NCBI GenBank assembly: GCA_003576685.1
Contig: QOZR01000001.1
Span: forward strand, 372,001 to 436,000
Origin: Virgifigura deserti
GTDB taxonomy: Bacteria; Pseudomonadota; Alphaproteobacteria; Dongiales; Dongiaceae
Direction: 5' to 3'
Length of the DNA stretch: 64,000 nt
Shown one piece after another: positions 17,626-26,477 of the stretch. Below the pieces are notes generated by a model. That model was not told where the DNA came from, ran no database searches, and saw only the letters and a list, made by a program, of their open reading frames with translations. Position numbers and translations under genes: made by a program. How positions within the stretch are numbered: the stretch's first letter is position 1; every line of letters begins with the position of its first letter.

Positions 17626-18823
17626 GCGCATGTTCCCGAGAAGCTGCGCGCTGCAGGACAGCCAGCATGTCATTCACCGACGCATCGACGTTGAAGGCGT
17701 TGGCGCGCGCCAGCAGGCGCTCGCGATCCGGCGGGTTGTCCAGGACGGCGAGAACGGCTTTCGCGAGAGCGTCGGGATCACCGACGGGAACAAGCGGCCC
17801 ATAGGCGCCGTTGCTGAGAATTTCGGCGGGTCCGCTGGGGCAATCCGTGCTGACGACCGGACAGCCGCAAGCCAGGGCCTGGATCAGGACGCTCGGCAGC
17901 CCCTCGAAGGCCGAGGAGAGCACGAAAGCCGACGCGCGCGCCATATAGGGAAAGGGGTTGGCGACAAAGCCGGGCATGTCGAGATCGCTCGCGATGCCGA
18001 GAGTCGTCGCCAACTCTTCCAGCCGTTGCCGCTCCGGCCCTTCACCGAGGATGAGGAGCCGCACCGGCCGGACGCGCCGAACCTGGGCGAAGGCGCGAAA
18101 GAGCGTGGGAAAGTCCTTTTGTGGCTTGAGCTTGCCCACACCGATCAGCGCCGGCGGCGCGCCCGGGGCGAACCAGGGATGGTCCAGCGGCTCTTGCGCC
18201 CGCGCCGGCAGGTCGGGCGTGACCACTGGATTGTAGACGGTGGTGATTCGCTGGCGCGGAATATGGGTCGCTTCGGACAGGTCGTCCGCCACGCCGTCGG
18301 AGACGGCGATGATCGCATCCGCCCGCGGGTAGAACCGGCGGACCAGCGGCGGCAGCTTGCGGACGCGCCGTTTGCGGGCGTTCCGCACATCCTGTGTGAA
18401 TTGGCAGTGCTGACCGATAACGACGGGCGTGCCGGCGCTGGACAGGTCCGTTGCGCAGAGGGCGGCGATATTGCCATAGTCGAGCGCCGACAAGAGAACT
18501 GCCGGGCGCGCGGCGCGCAGATAGCGGGCGAGGCGTCCGACGCTCCCCATCACCCATGGCCCCTTGGGATCGAGCAGCACCGGCAGAAGGGCCTTCAAAT
18601 CCCCAGGACGAGTCATCAATGCCGGGATGGCCTCGACCATGGTGATCGTCTTGAGATCGACGATCCGGACAGCGGGAGAAACTTCCTTGAGAAAGGGGCC
18701 CTTTGCGCGTCCCAAGACCAGATCGACTTTGTGGCCGCGTGCAGCGAGGGCGTTAGCCATGTCGGCCAGGGTCCGTTCGGCACCGCTTCCGGCAAGTGAA
18801 CGGATAAACAGGGCAATGTGCAT
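17615..18823 (-). CDS. Glycosyltransferase family 4-type protein
   Basis: The 402-residue protein starts MHIALFIRSLAGSGAERT, the usual GT4 opening with the donor-side glycine loop. Its C-terminal half has the GT-B nucleotide-sugar motif, with FVLSSAFEGLPSVLIQALACG carrying the E-x7-E pattern, and CPSGPAEIL. It should transfer a sugar from an activated donor in the cytoplasm to a lipid or polysaccharide acceptor. The open frame extends upstream to 19927, but the part beyond ATG 18823 is antisense to the next gene and is not coding. It is divergent from the surface-carbohydrate gene, with a 156-base gap. Confidence 0.87.
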   Translation of the reverse strand: MHIALFIRSLAGSGAERTLADMANALAARGHKVDLVLGRAKGPFLKEVSPAVRIVDLKTITMVEAIPALMTRPGDLKALLPVLLDPKGPWVMGSVGRLARYLRAARPAVLLSALDYGNIAALCATDLSSAGTPVVIGQHCQFTQDVRNARKRRVRKLPPLVRRFYPRADAIIAVSDGVADDLSEATHIPRQRITTVYNPVVTPDLPARAQEPLDHPWFAPGAPPALIGVGKLKPQKDFPTLFRAFAQVRRVRPVRLLILGEGPERQRLEELATTLGIASDLDMPGFVANPFPYMARASAFVLSSAFEGLPSVLIQALACGCPVVSTDCPSGPAEILSNGAYGPLVPVGDPDALAKAVLAVLDNPPDRERLLARANAFNVDASVNDMLAVLQRAASREHAPNK

Positions 18824-18979
18824 GAGAGCCTCTGATTTAGCCCCCATACAGCCTGTGATAAAAGCTTGCGGTCCGTGGGGCGTCAAGCAAAATGGCGAGC
18901 CATCATATAGGCGCGGCATTCCGCGAGCAGAAGCCGTCCTTTCGACCAGACGCATGCGAGGCGCTCGCCTCTTCGGCCG

Positions 18980-20353
18980 ATGACAGAGCCGCCCACGATT
19001 ATTCTGCCCGTTGAAATTCAAGTCCGGGAGCTTGACGCCAAGCTGCTGCTGACCTGTCTTGCCGCTGAACATGACTTCCGGGTCGTTGTCGGCTGCTCCG
19101 CCGCGGTCAATCAGCGGCTGCATGAAATGCCGCGCTCGCTCTATATCGGCAAGGGACTGAGCGAAGCGGACGCGCGCATGTTTCGGGACGCCCGCAGATT
19201 GGGCCATGCCGTGGCGGCCTGGGACGAGGAGGCTCTCGTCTATATGTCGCCTGCCTTCTATCTTCGCCGCAAGACGTCTGCAGCGGCCTTGGCGACCGTT
19301 CAGGCGCTCTTCGCCTGGGGCGAGGACAATGCGCAAATCTGGCGCGCCGCGCCGGGCTATGCCGGCCAGCCTTTGTTCGCGACCGGGAACCCGCGCGCCG
19401 ATCTGATGCGGCCCGATCTGCGCGCCTATTACGAACTCGAGGTTGCGGATCTGCGCCGTCGGTTCGGCGACTTCATTCTGGTCAATTCGAATTTCGGGCA
19501 ACTTAATCACTATCGGCCGGAGCTGACGCTGCATGCGGCCGATGCTCCGGTGAAACCCGTCGACGTTCCGGCGGAACGGCTGGGCACCTGGGGCGACCCG
19601 AATATGGTTGCTTACCGTCACGCCCTGTTCAGGGCGTTTCGCGAACTCGTGCCGCAACTTGCCCGGCGGATGCCCGCGCTCCGCATCGTCATCCGCCCCC
19701 ATCCGTCGGAAGGCCACGCGCTCTGGCGGGAAGCCGCCGCCGGCTGCTCCAATGTCGAGGTCGTTGGCGAGGGCAATATTCTTCCCTGGCTGATGGCCGC
19801 CAACGCAGTCATTCACAATGGCTGCACGACAGGGGCGGAAGCCTTTCTGCTCGGGCGGCCGGCGATCGCCTACGAGCCGATCACGCATCCGGTTTACGAC
19901 ATCCGGCTGCCCAACGCGCTCAGCCATTCGGTATCGAATGTCGAGGATTTGATCTCGACCTTAACGCGCGTCATGAGCGAAGCCGTGTCCCGCGACGACA
20001 CCAAACGGCAATTGGCGGACCGCTTTATCGCGTCGATGGAGGGACAGCTCGCCTCCGAGCGGGTCCTCGAGGCCATCAAGAACCTGCTCGCTCAGGGTGA
20101 CCTCTTCGAGACACGGGGGCTGATCGACTGGTCGAAAGGCCAAATTGCGTCGCGTCGACGGCGCCTGAAAAAACTGATCAGGGCATGGAAGACCGGGGCT
20201 CCCCGCTCCGACTATGTCCGGCACCGTTTCCCCGACCTCGGCGTCGCCGAAATCGAGCAGAGGATTGCACGGCTACGGATGGTGACGGGGCGATTCGGCA
20301 GCCTGCGGATTCGGCAACGCACGCACAACGTCTTCGAGGTCACGCGCGGATAA
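18980..20353 (+). CDS. Surface carbohydrate biosynthesis-type protein
   Basis: The 457-residue protein resembles proteins annotated for surface carbohydrate biosynthesis, which are GT-B-like or CDP-glycerol-transferase-like. It has an early PVEIQVRELDAKLLL segment, a middle VIRPHPSEGH and a late NGCTTGAEAFLLGRPAIAYEP block. These resemble the donor-binding half of CDP-glycerol glycerophosphotransferases and capsule export enzymes. No membrane segment or signal peptide is visible. Located after neuABC and a GT4 gene, it probably takes part in assembling the nonulosonate-containing glycan. The exact reaction is unknown. Confidence 0.72.
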   Translation: MTEPPTIILPVEIQVRELDAKLLLTCLAAEHDFRVVVGCSAAVNQRLHEMPRSLYIGKGLSEADARMFRDARRLGHAVAAWDEEALVYMSPAFYLRRKTSAAALATVQALFAWGEDNAQIWRAAPGYAGQPLFATGNPRADLMRPDLRAYYELEVADLRRRFGDFILVNSNFGQLNHYRPELTLHAADAPVKPVDVPAERLGTWGDPNMVAYRHALFRAFRELVPQLARRMPALRIVIRPHPSEGHALWREAAAGCSNVEVVGEGNILPWLMAANAVIHNGCTTGAEAFLLGRPAIAYEPITHPVYDIRLPNALSHSVSNVEDLISTLTRVMSEAVSRDDTKRQLADRFIASMEGQLASERVLEAIKNLLAQGDLFETRGLIDWSKGQIASRRRRLKKLIRAWKTGAPRSDYVRHRFPDLGVAEIEQRIARLRMVTGRFGSLRIRQRTHNVFEVTRG

Positions 20354-20362
20354 GGGGCTGTC

Positions 20363-21775
20363 TCACCCCCGCCACAGCCCCTCCTTGACCAGCCGATCCA
20401 TCACAGCGAGGGTCGAGGCGCGCAGGGTTTCGACGAGTTCGTCGATCTGCACCCGGGTGATGATCAGGGGCGGCGACATCACCACGAGATGCCCCATCGG
20501 CCGAACCAGAAGGCCGCGCGGCATCGTTTCGTTGATGATCCGCTGGCCGATGTCCCACTCCGCCGGCATCGGCTCCTTGGTCTTCTTGTCCGTCACATAT
20601 TCGATGCAGACCATCAGATGGCTGCCGCGGACGTCGCCGACGATCGGCAGGTCGAGAAGACTCCGCAGCCGTTCGACGAAATAGGGGCCGATCTCACGAA
20701 CATGGCCGCAGAGATCCTCCTTCTCGATGATCTCGAGGCTCTTCAACCCGGCGGCGCAGGCGACGGGGTGGGCCGAGTAGGTGAAGCCGTTCGCGAACAT
20801 CTTGCCCTCGGCTTCGGGGCCGGTCAGGCGCCCATAGAGGCGGTCCGAGATCATCACGGCGCCCAGCGGCACATAGCCGGAGGTCAGCCCCTTCGCGCAG
20901 GTGATGATGTCCGGAACAAGATCGAACACCGGCTCCGACGCGAACACCTGGCCGAGCCGACCGAACCCGGTCACCACCTCGTCGGAGATATAGAGCACGT
21001 CGTACTTCCGGCAGACCTCGAGCGTTCGGCGATGATAGCCCTCCGGCGGGACGATCACCCCGCCCGAGGCGAGAATCGGCTCGGCGATGAAACAGGCGAC
21101 GTTTTCGGGCCCGAGCTCCAGGATCTTGCTCTCGAGATCGGCCACCTTCGCGTCGCAGAACTCCGCCTCGGACATGCCGTCGGGGCGGCGGTAGGGGTTG
21201 GGTGCGGGGAGGTGGTGGACGATGTCGGTGACGAAGTTCAGATTGCCGCGGTCGCCGGGTTTTCCGGATACCGACGCCGTCAGGTACGTGCTGCCGTGAT
21301 AGGCGTGCTCGCGGGTGATGATGTGCTTCTTCTCGGGCTGGCCGACGAAATTGAAATAGAACTGGACGAAGCGGATGGCGGAATCCACCGCGGTTGAGCC
21401 GCCGGTCGTGAAGAAGACATGGCGAAGGTCGCCGGGCGCATATTCGGCGAGCTTCGCGCCGAATTCGATCGAGGGCGGCGTCGAGATCATGCCAAAGGGC
21501 GAGAAATAGCACATCCGTCGCGCCTGATCGGCGATCGCCTGGGCCATCTCCTCGCGGCCATAGCCGACATTGACGCACCACATGCCGCCCATTCCGTCGA
21601 GCATGCGGTGCCCCTCGGAATTGGTGACGTAGGCGCCTTCGGCCTCGGCGACGATCAGCGGCTCGCGCGTGCGCGCCGTCCCGAGATCGATCCACGGGTG
21701 GATGATATGGTCGCGATCCTTCTCCCAAAGATCCTGCGTGTCATATGTCAGCTCGTTTTTCATCCGATCACCCAT
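20363..21775 (-). CDS. Class III (omega) aminotransferase, candidate polyamine or omega-amino acid transaminase
   Basis: The 470-residue PLP enzyme is of the class III family, with FFTTGGSTAVDSA for phosphate binding, SDEVVTGFGRLG carrying the conserved Asp, and the Schiff-base lysine in CAKGLTSGYVPLGAV. Family members move amino groups from omega-amino acids, putrescine or similar amines to pyruvate. It follows the solute-binding protein gene after 97 bases on the same strand, so uptake and first degradation step are likely co-expressed. Putrescine-pyruvate transaminase is a fair guess because the transporter is of the Pot type. Start 21775 (MGDRMKN) or 21763 (MKN) cannot be decided, as neither has a strong ribosome site. 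Confidence 0.85.
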   Translation of the reverse strand: MGDRMKNELTYDTQDLWEKDRDHIIHPWIDLGTARTREPLIVAEAEGAYVTNSEGHRMLDGMGGMWCVNVGYGREEMAQAIADQARRMCYFSPFGMISTPPSIEFGAKLAEYAPGDLRHVFFTTGGSTAVDSAIRFVQFYFNFVGQPEKKHIITREHAYHGSTYLTASVSGKPGDRGNLNFVTDIVHHLPAPNPYRRPDGMSEAEFCDAKVADLESKILELGPENVACFIAEPILASGGVIVPPEGYHRRTLEVCRKYDVLYISDEVVTGFGRLGQVFASEPVFDLVPDIITCAKGLTSGYVPLGAVMISDRLYGRLTGPEAEGKMFANGFTYSAHPVACAAGLKSLEIIEKEDLCGHVREIGPYFVERLRSLLDLPIVGDVRGSHLMVCIEYVTDKKTKEPMPAEWDIGQRIINETMPRGLLVRPMGHLVVMSPPLIITRVQIDELVETLRASTLAVMDRLVKEGLWRG

Positions 21776-21872
21776 GTGGAACGCTTTTCGAATTGGCAAA
21801 TGGTGCCGTTCCGATCCTCCCCCAGCCGAACCGGGGGAGGACAGGGCCGGCGCGATAAATCGGTGGTCGCGG

Positions 21873-22985
21873 TCAGAGACCGGCCTGGACTTGCGAGAAC
21901 ATCTGCTGGAGATCGCCCAGCCGCTTGTTGTCCTTGCTGAAGATACCCTCGGCCAGCAGCTTCGACGGATCCCTCGACAGGCCGCGTTCGGCGAGTACGT
22001 CGTCCGAGACGAGATCAAATGCCTTCCTGTTCGAATGCCCGTAGCCCATTGCCGTGATCAGCCACTCGCCGGCCTCCGGTGCGATGATCGCGTCGATCAG
22101 GTCGTAAGCCTTATCGACCTGATCGGTGGTCGGCGTCATGACGAGTCCGCAGCACCAGGCGAGAATGCCTTCCTTGGGATTCATGTAGTCGACAGGAACG
22201 CCTTGCTCTTTCAAGGCGACGACCGAGCTGTTCCACGCCGACGAGGCGACGACCTCGCCGGTAGCGAGCGCCTGCTCCATGGTGGTGTTGTCGGACCAGT
22301 AGAAGCGCAACAGGGGGCGCTGCTTGACCAGGACTTCCCTGATACGGGCGATTTCCTCGTCGGACATGTCGTAGAGACGTTCCTTCGGGATGCCGGCGAC
22401 GAGGCCGGCTATGATGGCGGTATCGGTAATGTCCTCGCCGATGGACAGCTTGCCGGCATACCGCTCGTCCCAGAGAAGCGTCCAGGAGTCCTCTTCCACA
22501 TCGACGAGGTCGGTCCGGTAGACGATCGAGGTGTTGCCCCAATCGACCGGAACGAACCATTGCTTGCCCTCGGCGGCCGCGCCGTTGATACCGCGCAGCC
22601 CGTCGAAGATGTCGGGCCAGTTGGACAGGCGGGAGGTATCGATCGGCTGCAACACGCCGGCATCGCGCCACAGCCCAATGCGGCCGCTGCAGGGGTGGGC
22701 GACATCGGCGGAGAAGCCGGCGCGGATCTTGGTGAGCGCCTCCTGCTCGTCGGCGAAGAGCGGCATCTCCGGCGCGCTGCCGTGCTTCTCCATATAGGCT
22801 GGGAAGAATTCGGAGGTGTCATATCCGGCCCAGGTGAAGTAGGTCAACTGCTCCTGGGCTCGGCTCGACCGAGCCGTCAGCGGAACCACCGTCATCGCCA
22901 AACCTACCGACGCCAGCGCCTTGCTGAACTGGCGTCGCGACAGGGCGCCGGTCGCCATACGGTCGAGAAGTTCGTCCTTTTTCAT
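21873..22985 (-). CDS. Spermidine/putrescine-type periplasmic solute-binding protein (Tat signal)
   Basis: The 370-residue protein matches the PotD/PotF family, with YFTWAGYD after the signal sequence and the W-x-P-V-D-W-G-N-T segment in the ligand cleft. Its N-terminus has a twin-arginine motif, LSRRQFSKALA with RR at 17-18, followed by a hydrophobic stretch, so it probably leaves the cell folded through Tat. A GGAGGAGAC ribosome site sits just before ATG 22985, which settles the start. It is divergent from the two permeases and ATPase that complete the transporter. The ligand is likely a cationic amine; no specificity assignment is possible by eye. Confidence 0.87.
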   Translation of the reverse strand: MKKDELLDRMATGALSRRQFSKALASVGLAMTVVPLTARSSRAQEQLTYFTWAGYDTSEFFPAYMEKHGSAPEMPLFADEQEALTKIRAGFSADVAHPCSGRIGLWRDAGVLQPIDTSRLSNWPDIFDGLRGINGAAAEGKQWFVPVDWGNTSIVYRTDLVDVEEDSWTLLWDERYAGKLSIGEDITDTAIIAGLVAGIPKERLYDMSDEEIARIREVLVKQRPLLRFYWSDNTTMEQALATGEVVASSAWNSSVVALKEQGVPVDYMNPKEGILAWCCGLVMTPTTDQVDKAYDLIDAIIAPEAGEWLITAMGYGHSNRKAFDLVSDDVLAERGLSRDPSKLLAEGIFSKDNKRLGDLQQMFSQVQAGL

Positions 22986-23368
22986 TTGTCTCCTCCCTGA
23001 GTTGAATTGATTTCCGAGGCGCATTCGCCAGTCGAGCCGCCTCGCACCGGTTCTGTCGTGCAGCATCGCTGAATGTTCATTGAACGATCAACAATCTTCA
23101 CCGCTATACGGGAAATCTATTTTTACTTTCAATGCCTAAACGTGTTAAACGATGAGTCGACAAGCTGAAGGAAAATTTATCATCGGGTAATGACCAGCGC
23201 AAGCAACCGCCGATCGGCCGCAATGCGACCGACATTTCATCCGGCGGAACCTGCGCAAAAAATGCCTTGTGGGCGCGCACAACGGCGCTACAGTACGGAA
23301 AAAAGCAGAACATGGTCTGGTGAGGCTGTTTGACGTGACGCTTATCCCGCTCGGGTTGGTCTAGGCCC
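22986..23368. promoter_or_regulatory. Divergent promoter region of the polyamine-type transporter
   Basis: This 383-base gap separates the binding-protein gene from the first permease gene. It is AT-rich between about 23080 and 23185 and contains one strong dyad at 23070-23090. No coding sequence was recognised in it. Promoters for both directions must lie here, but I could not fix their hexamers. Confidence 0.5.
23070..23090. promoter_or_regulatory. 21-base dyad, candidate operator
   Basis: The core GTTCA-T-TGAAC is a perfect inverted repeat at 23075-23085, and the outer TGA and TCA also pair, giving 8 of 10 matching positions per arm. It lies 85 bases upstream of the binding-protein start. 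The word GTTCAATG on the minus strand here recurs at 33929-33936 in front of the TetR-Rieske gene, so the same regulator may bind both places (inference). Confidence 0.5.
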
Positions 23369-24358
23369 GTGGTCAGCGCGACGGACAAGGCTACGGTCGA
23401 TCGATCGGAGCGGTCGACACTCCTCTCCCGCGTCCGCGGGGTGTTTCTGCGCCACGAGGCGTTGCGCGGCTACCTTCTGCTGTCGCCGACGCTCCTGGTG
23501 ATGCTCGGCATGATGATCGTGCCGCTCACCGCGCTGATTATTCTGAGCTTCTGGACGCAGGACTATTTCGAGCTCGACCGCACCTTCACCCTGGCGAACT
23601 ACGCCGCGATCTTCGCGCTGGCCGAGGGGCCGATCGATCTTCTTGCCGATCCGTTCGGCGCGTTCGCCAATCCGATCTATCTGGCGCTGCTGCTCAAGTC
23701 GATCGAGATGTCGCTGTCGGCGACGATCGCGGTGGTGCTGCTTGCCTATCCGATGGCCTATTTCCTGGCCTTCCGCGTGACGAAGAACAAGCTGGTCTGG
23801 CTCATTCTGATCACCGTGCCGTTCTGGACCAGCTATCTCCTGCGCGTCTTCGCCTGGAAGGTCATCCTCGGCTACAACGGCGTGATCAACTCGGGGCTGA
23901 TGAGCCTCGGCCTGATCGACAAGCCGCTCGAGTTCCTGCTCTACAATCCGGCCTCAGTGACGATCACCCTGGCCCACGCCTGGGCGGCGTTCGCGATTCT
24001 GCCGATCTATGTCTCGCTCGAGAAGATCGACCGCTCGCTGCTCGAGGCGGCGACCGATCTCGGCGATGGGCCGGTGCGGCGGTTCTTCCGCGTGACGCTG
24101 CCCCTCTCGATGCCGGGCACGATCGCGGCGACCCTGCTGGTCTTCATTCCGACGGTCGGCGACTACGTCACGCCCACGCTGGTCGGCGGCACCTCGGGCA
24201 TTATGATCGGCAACATCATCCAGTCGCTGTTCGGCAAGGCCAACAATGCGCCGCTCGGTGCCGCCGTCTCGATTACCTCGATGCTGATCATCACGCTGCT
24301 GGTCTGCGCCTTCCTATGGCTGGTGGGGTATGGCCGGATGCGTCGGCAAGGGACCTGA
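23369..24358 (+). CDS. Polyamine-type ABC transporter permease, PotB-like
   Basis: The 329-residue integral membrane protein has six predicted transmembrane stretches and the permease coupling loop EAATDLGDGPVRRFFRVTLP, the EAA motif that docks on the ATPase. It belongs to the PotB/PotH group. The start is a GTG at 23369 with a poor ribosome site; the N-terminal 35 residues are hydrophilic and the true start may lie slightly further in. It precedes the second permease by 4 bases. Confidence 0.88.
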   Translation: MVSATDKATVDRSERSTLLSRVRGVFLRHEALRGYLLLSPTLLVMLGMMIVPLTALIILSFWTQDYFELDRTFTLANYAAIFALAEGPIDLLADPFGAFANPIYLALLLKSIEMSLSATIAVVLLAYPMAYFLAFRVTKNKLVWLILITVPFWTSYLLRVFAWKVILGYNGVINSGLMSLGLIDKPLEFLLYNPASVTITLAHAWAAFAILPIYVSLEKIDRSLLEAATDLGDGPVRRFFRVTLPLSMPGTIAATLLVFIPTVGDYVTPTLVGGTSGIMIGNIIQSLFGKANNAPLGAAVSITSMLIITLLVCAFLWLVGYGRMRRQGT

Positions 24359-24362
24359 CGCC

Positions 24363-25175
24363 ATGAGCAAGGCCGCGCGCGGAGACCCGTTGTTCGTCTA
24401 TGCGATCGTCTATCTGATCTTTCTCTACGGACCCGTGCTGCTGCTGCCGCTGTTCTCGTTCAACGACAGCATCTACATCGCCTTCCCGCTCAAGGGCTTC
24501 ACCTTCGAGTGGTATCGGCAAATGGTGCAGAACGGCTCGCTGATGGACGCGCTGCAGAACAGCGTCAAGCTCGGCATCGTCGTGGCGGCCATCAGCACAG
24601 GCCTCGGAATCTTCGCCGCCAAGGCGGTGACGCGCTATGACCTGCCCGGCAAGGGGCCGATCACCGGCCTCATCATGCTGCCGCTGGTGGTGCCGTCGAT
24701 CATTCTCGGCATCGCGCTCTTGGTGATCGCCCGGAAATTCCTCGACATTCAGCTCTCGCTCTACACGATCGGCGCCGGCCATGTGCTGATCTGCGTGCCC
24801 TTCGCGATGCTGGTTCTGGTGTCGCGGCTCGAGGGCTTCGACCGGAACCTGGAGGAGGCCTCGTTCGATCTCGGCGAGAGCGGCTGGAGCACCTTCTGGC
24901 GAGTGACCTTTCCGCTGGCGCTGCCCGGCATCGTGGCCAGCCTGCTGCTCTGCTTCACGATCTCCTTCGACGAGTTTGTGCTGGCCTTCTTCCTCGCCGG
25001 CAACGAGACGACGCTGCCGATCTTCATCTTCAGCCAACTGCGCTTCCCCAATCGCCTGCCGGGCGTGCTGGCGCTGGGCTCCTGCATTCTCGTCTTCTCC
25101 TTTCTGATCGTCACATTATCCGAATGGCTGCGGCGACGCGGCGTTCAACCCACGAAACAGGGAGCGGCCATCTAG
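24363..25175 (+). CDS. Polyamine-type ABC transporter permease, PotC-like
   Basis: The 270-residue membrane protein is the partner permease. It opens with a transmembrane segment followed by FSFNDSIYIAFPLKGFTFEWY, typical of PotC/PotI, and carries the EAA loop EEASFDLGESGWSTFWRVTFP. ATG 24363 lies 4 bases after the stop of the first permease. Longer readings that start inside the upstream gene are not needed. The ATPase gene follows after 3 bases. Confidence 0.9.
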   Translation: MSKAARGDPLFVYAIVYLIFLYGPVLLLPLFSFNDSIYIAFPLKGFTFEWYRQMVQNGSLMDALQNSVKLGIVVAAISTGLGIFAAKAVTRYDLPGKGPITGLIMLPLVVPSIILGIALLVIARKFLDIQLSLYTIGAGHVLICVPFAMLVLVSRLEGFDRNLEEASFDLGESGWSTFWRVTFPLALPGIVASLLLCFTISFDEFVLAFFLAGNETTLPIFIFSQLRFPNRLPGVLALGSCILVFSFLIVTLSEWLRRRGVQPTKQGAAI

Positions 25176-25178
25176 ATC

Positions 25179-26282
25179 ATGAGCGGTTCGGAGTCCTTCA
25201 TCTCGATCCGCGACGTCTCGAAGCATTTCGGGCCGGTGCGGGCGGTCGACCAAGTCAGCTTCGACATCAAGCGCGGCGAGTTCTTCTCGCTGCTGGGCCC
25301 CAGCGGCTGCGGCAAGACGACGCTCTTGCGTATGCTGGCCGGGTTCGAGGTGCCGACGAAAGGCGAGCTCTTCATCGATGGCCAGGCGATGTCGACCGTG
25401 CCCCCCAACGCGCGGCCGACCAACATGGTGTTCCAGAATTATGCGATCTTTCCGCATCTCGACGTGCGCGGCAACATCGCCTACGGCTTGCGCAAGGCGC
25501 GGCTGCCGAAGGCCGAGCTCGACGCGACTGTCGACCAGGCGCTGGAGATGATCAAGCTGCCGGGCTACGGGTCGCGGCGGGCCGATCAGCTCTCGGGCGG
25601 GCAGCGGCAGCGCGTCGCGCTGGCGCGCGCGCTGGTGCGCCGGCCCAAGGTTCTGCTGCTCGACGAGCCCTTAGGCGCGCTCGACAAGAAGCTGCGCGAG
25701 GAGATGCAGCTCGAGCTCCGGCAGATCCAGCAGACGGTGGGCATCACCTTCGTGTTCGTGACCCACGACCAGGAAGAAGCTCTGACGATGTCGGACCGCA
25801 TCGCGGTGATGTCGAAGGGCAAAGTACTGCAGATCGATGACGCGACCCGGCTCTATGAGGCGCCGACCTGCCGGGAGGTCGCCGATTTCATCGGCACGAT
25901 GAACTTCTTCGATGGCGCCGTGGCGACGGTGGAGAACGGACATGCCGCGGTCGACGCCGGGCCGCTGGGCACGCTCTGGGTAGGGACCGGGGAGCATGCG
26001 CTCGGCCCTCGCGCGCCGGTGACGGTGGCGATCCGGCCGGAGAAGGTGCAGATCGGTTGGGACCGGCCGGACCAACCCTATAACGTGGTTGAAGGGCGGA
26101 TCGGCGCCGAAGCCTATCTCGGCGACCGTAGCCACTACTATGTCGAGGTGCCGGGACTCGCCCGGCGGGTCGCCGTGGCCTACCAGAACATGGCCCGCAG
26201 CCTCGATAACTCCTCCGACCAGGGCCGCACCGTCTGGCTCTCCTGGCCGCCCGACTCGGCCATCCTCCTGCCGGGCGCCTAA
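25179..26282 (+). CDS. Polyamine-type ABC transporter ATP-binding protein, PotA-like
   Basis: The 367-residue ATPase has Walker A GPSGCGKT at 40-47, the signature LSGGQRQR, Walker B VLLLDEPLGALD and the switch histidine in VTHDQEEA. The C-terminal third is a TOBE domain as in PotA. It energises uptake through the two permeases upstream. The genes are packed with 3-4 base gaps, which indicates one transcript. A hairpin at 26423 ends the unit. Confidence 0.92.
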   Translation: MSGSESFISIRDVSKHFGPVRAVDQVSFDIKRGEFFSLLGPSGCGKTTLLRMLAGFEVPTKGELFIDGQAMSTVPPNARPTNMVFQNYAIFPHLDVRGNIAYGLRKARLPKAELDATVDQALEMIKLPGYGSRRADQLSGGQRQRVALARALVRRPKVLLLDEPLGALDKKLREEMQLELRQIQQTVGITFVFVTHDQEEALTMSDRIAVMSKGKVLQIDDATRLYEAPTCREVADFIGTMNFFDGAVATVENGHAAVDAGPLGTLWVGTGEHALGPRAPVTVAIRPEKVQIGWDRPDQPYNVVEGRIGAEAYLGDRSHYYVEVPGLARRVAVAYQNMARSLDNSSDQGRTVWLSWPPDSAILLPGA

Positions 26283-26422
26283 GGCCTGATCCGATTACAT
26301 CGAATTGATGTGGTCGGTGAATCGGCCCCTAATCATTTGAATGTGAGGACGATCCACCGGTCAGGTTGATCCAACCTGATCGGATCGTATTCTACGGCAG
26401 GGGCTCGCCGTCGCATAAGGAA

Positions 26423-26446
26423 AAGGCGCCGCAGCCACGGCGCCTT
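26423..26446. terminator. Hairpin terminator between convergent genes
   Basis: A perfect 9-base stem (26423-26431 with 26438-26446) closes a 6-base loop. On the minus strand it is followed by a short T-rich run (TTTTCCTT), so it best serves the Gln-rich gene, and it may also stop transcripts leaving the transporter operon. Confidence 0.7.
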
Positions 26447-26477
26447 CCCGTTTCTGGTCGTCGGATTTCAGCTCGCG

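Noticed and set aside
18824..19927. N-terminal extension of the GT4 glycosyltransferase frame
   Set aside because: The extension is antisense to the surface-carbohydrate gene, and the conserved GT4 opening begins at ATG 18823.
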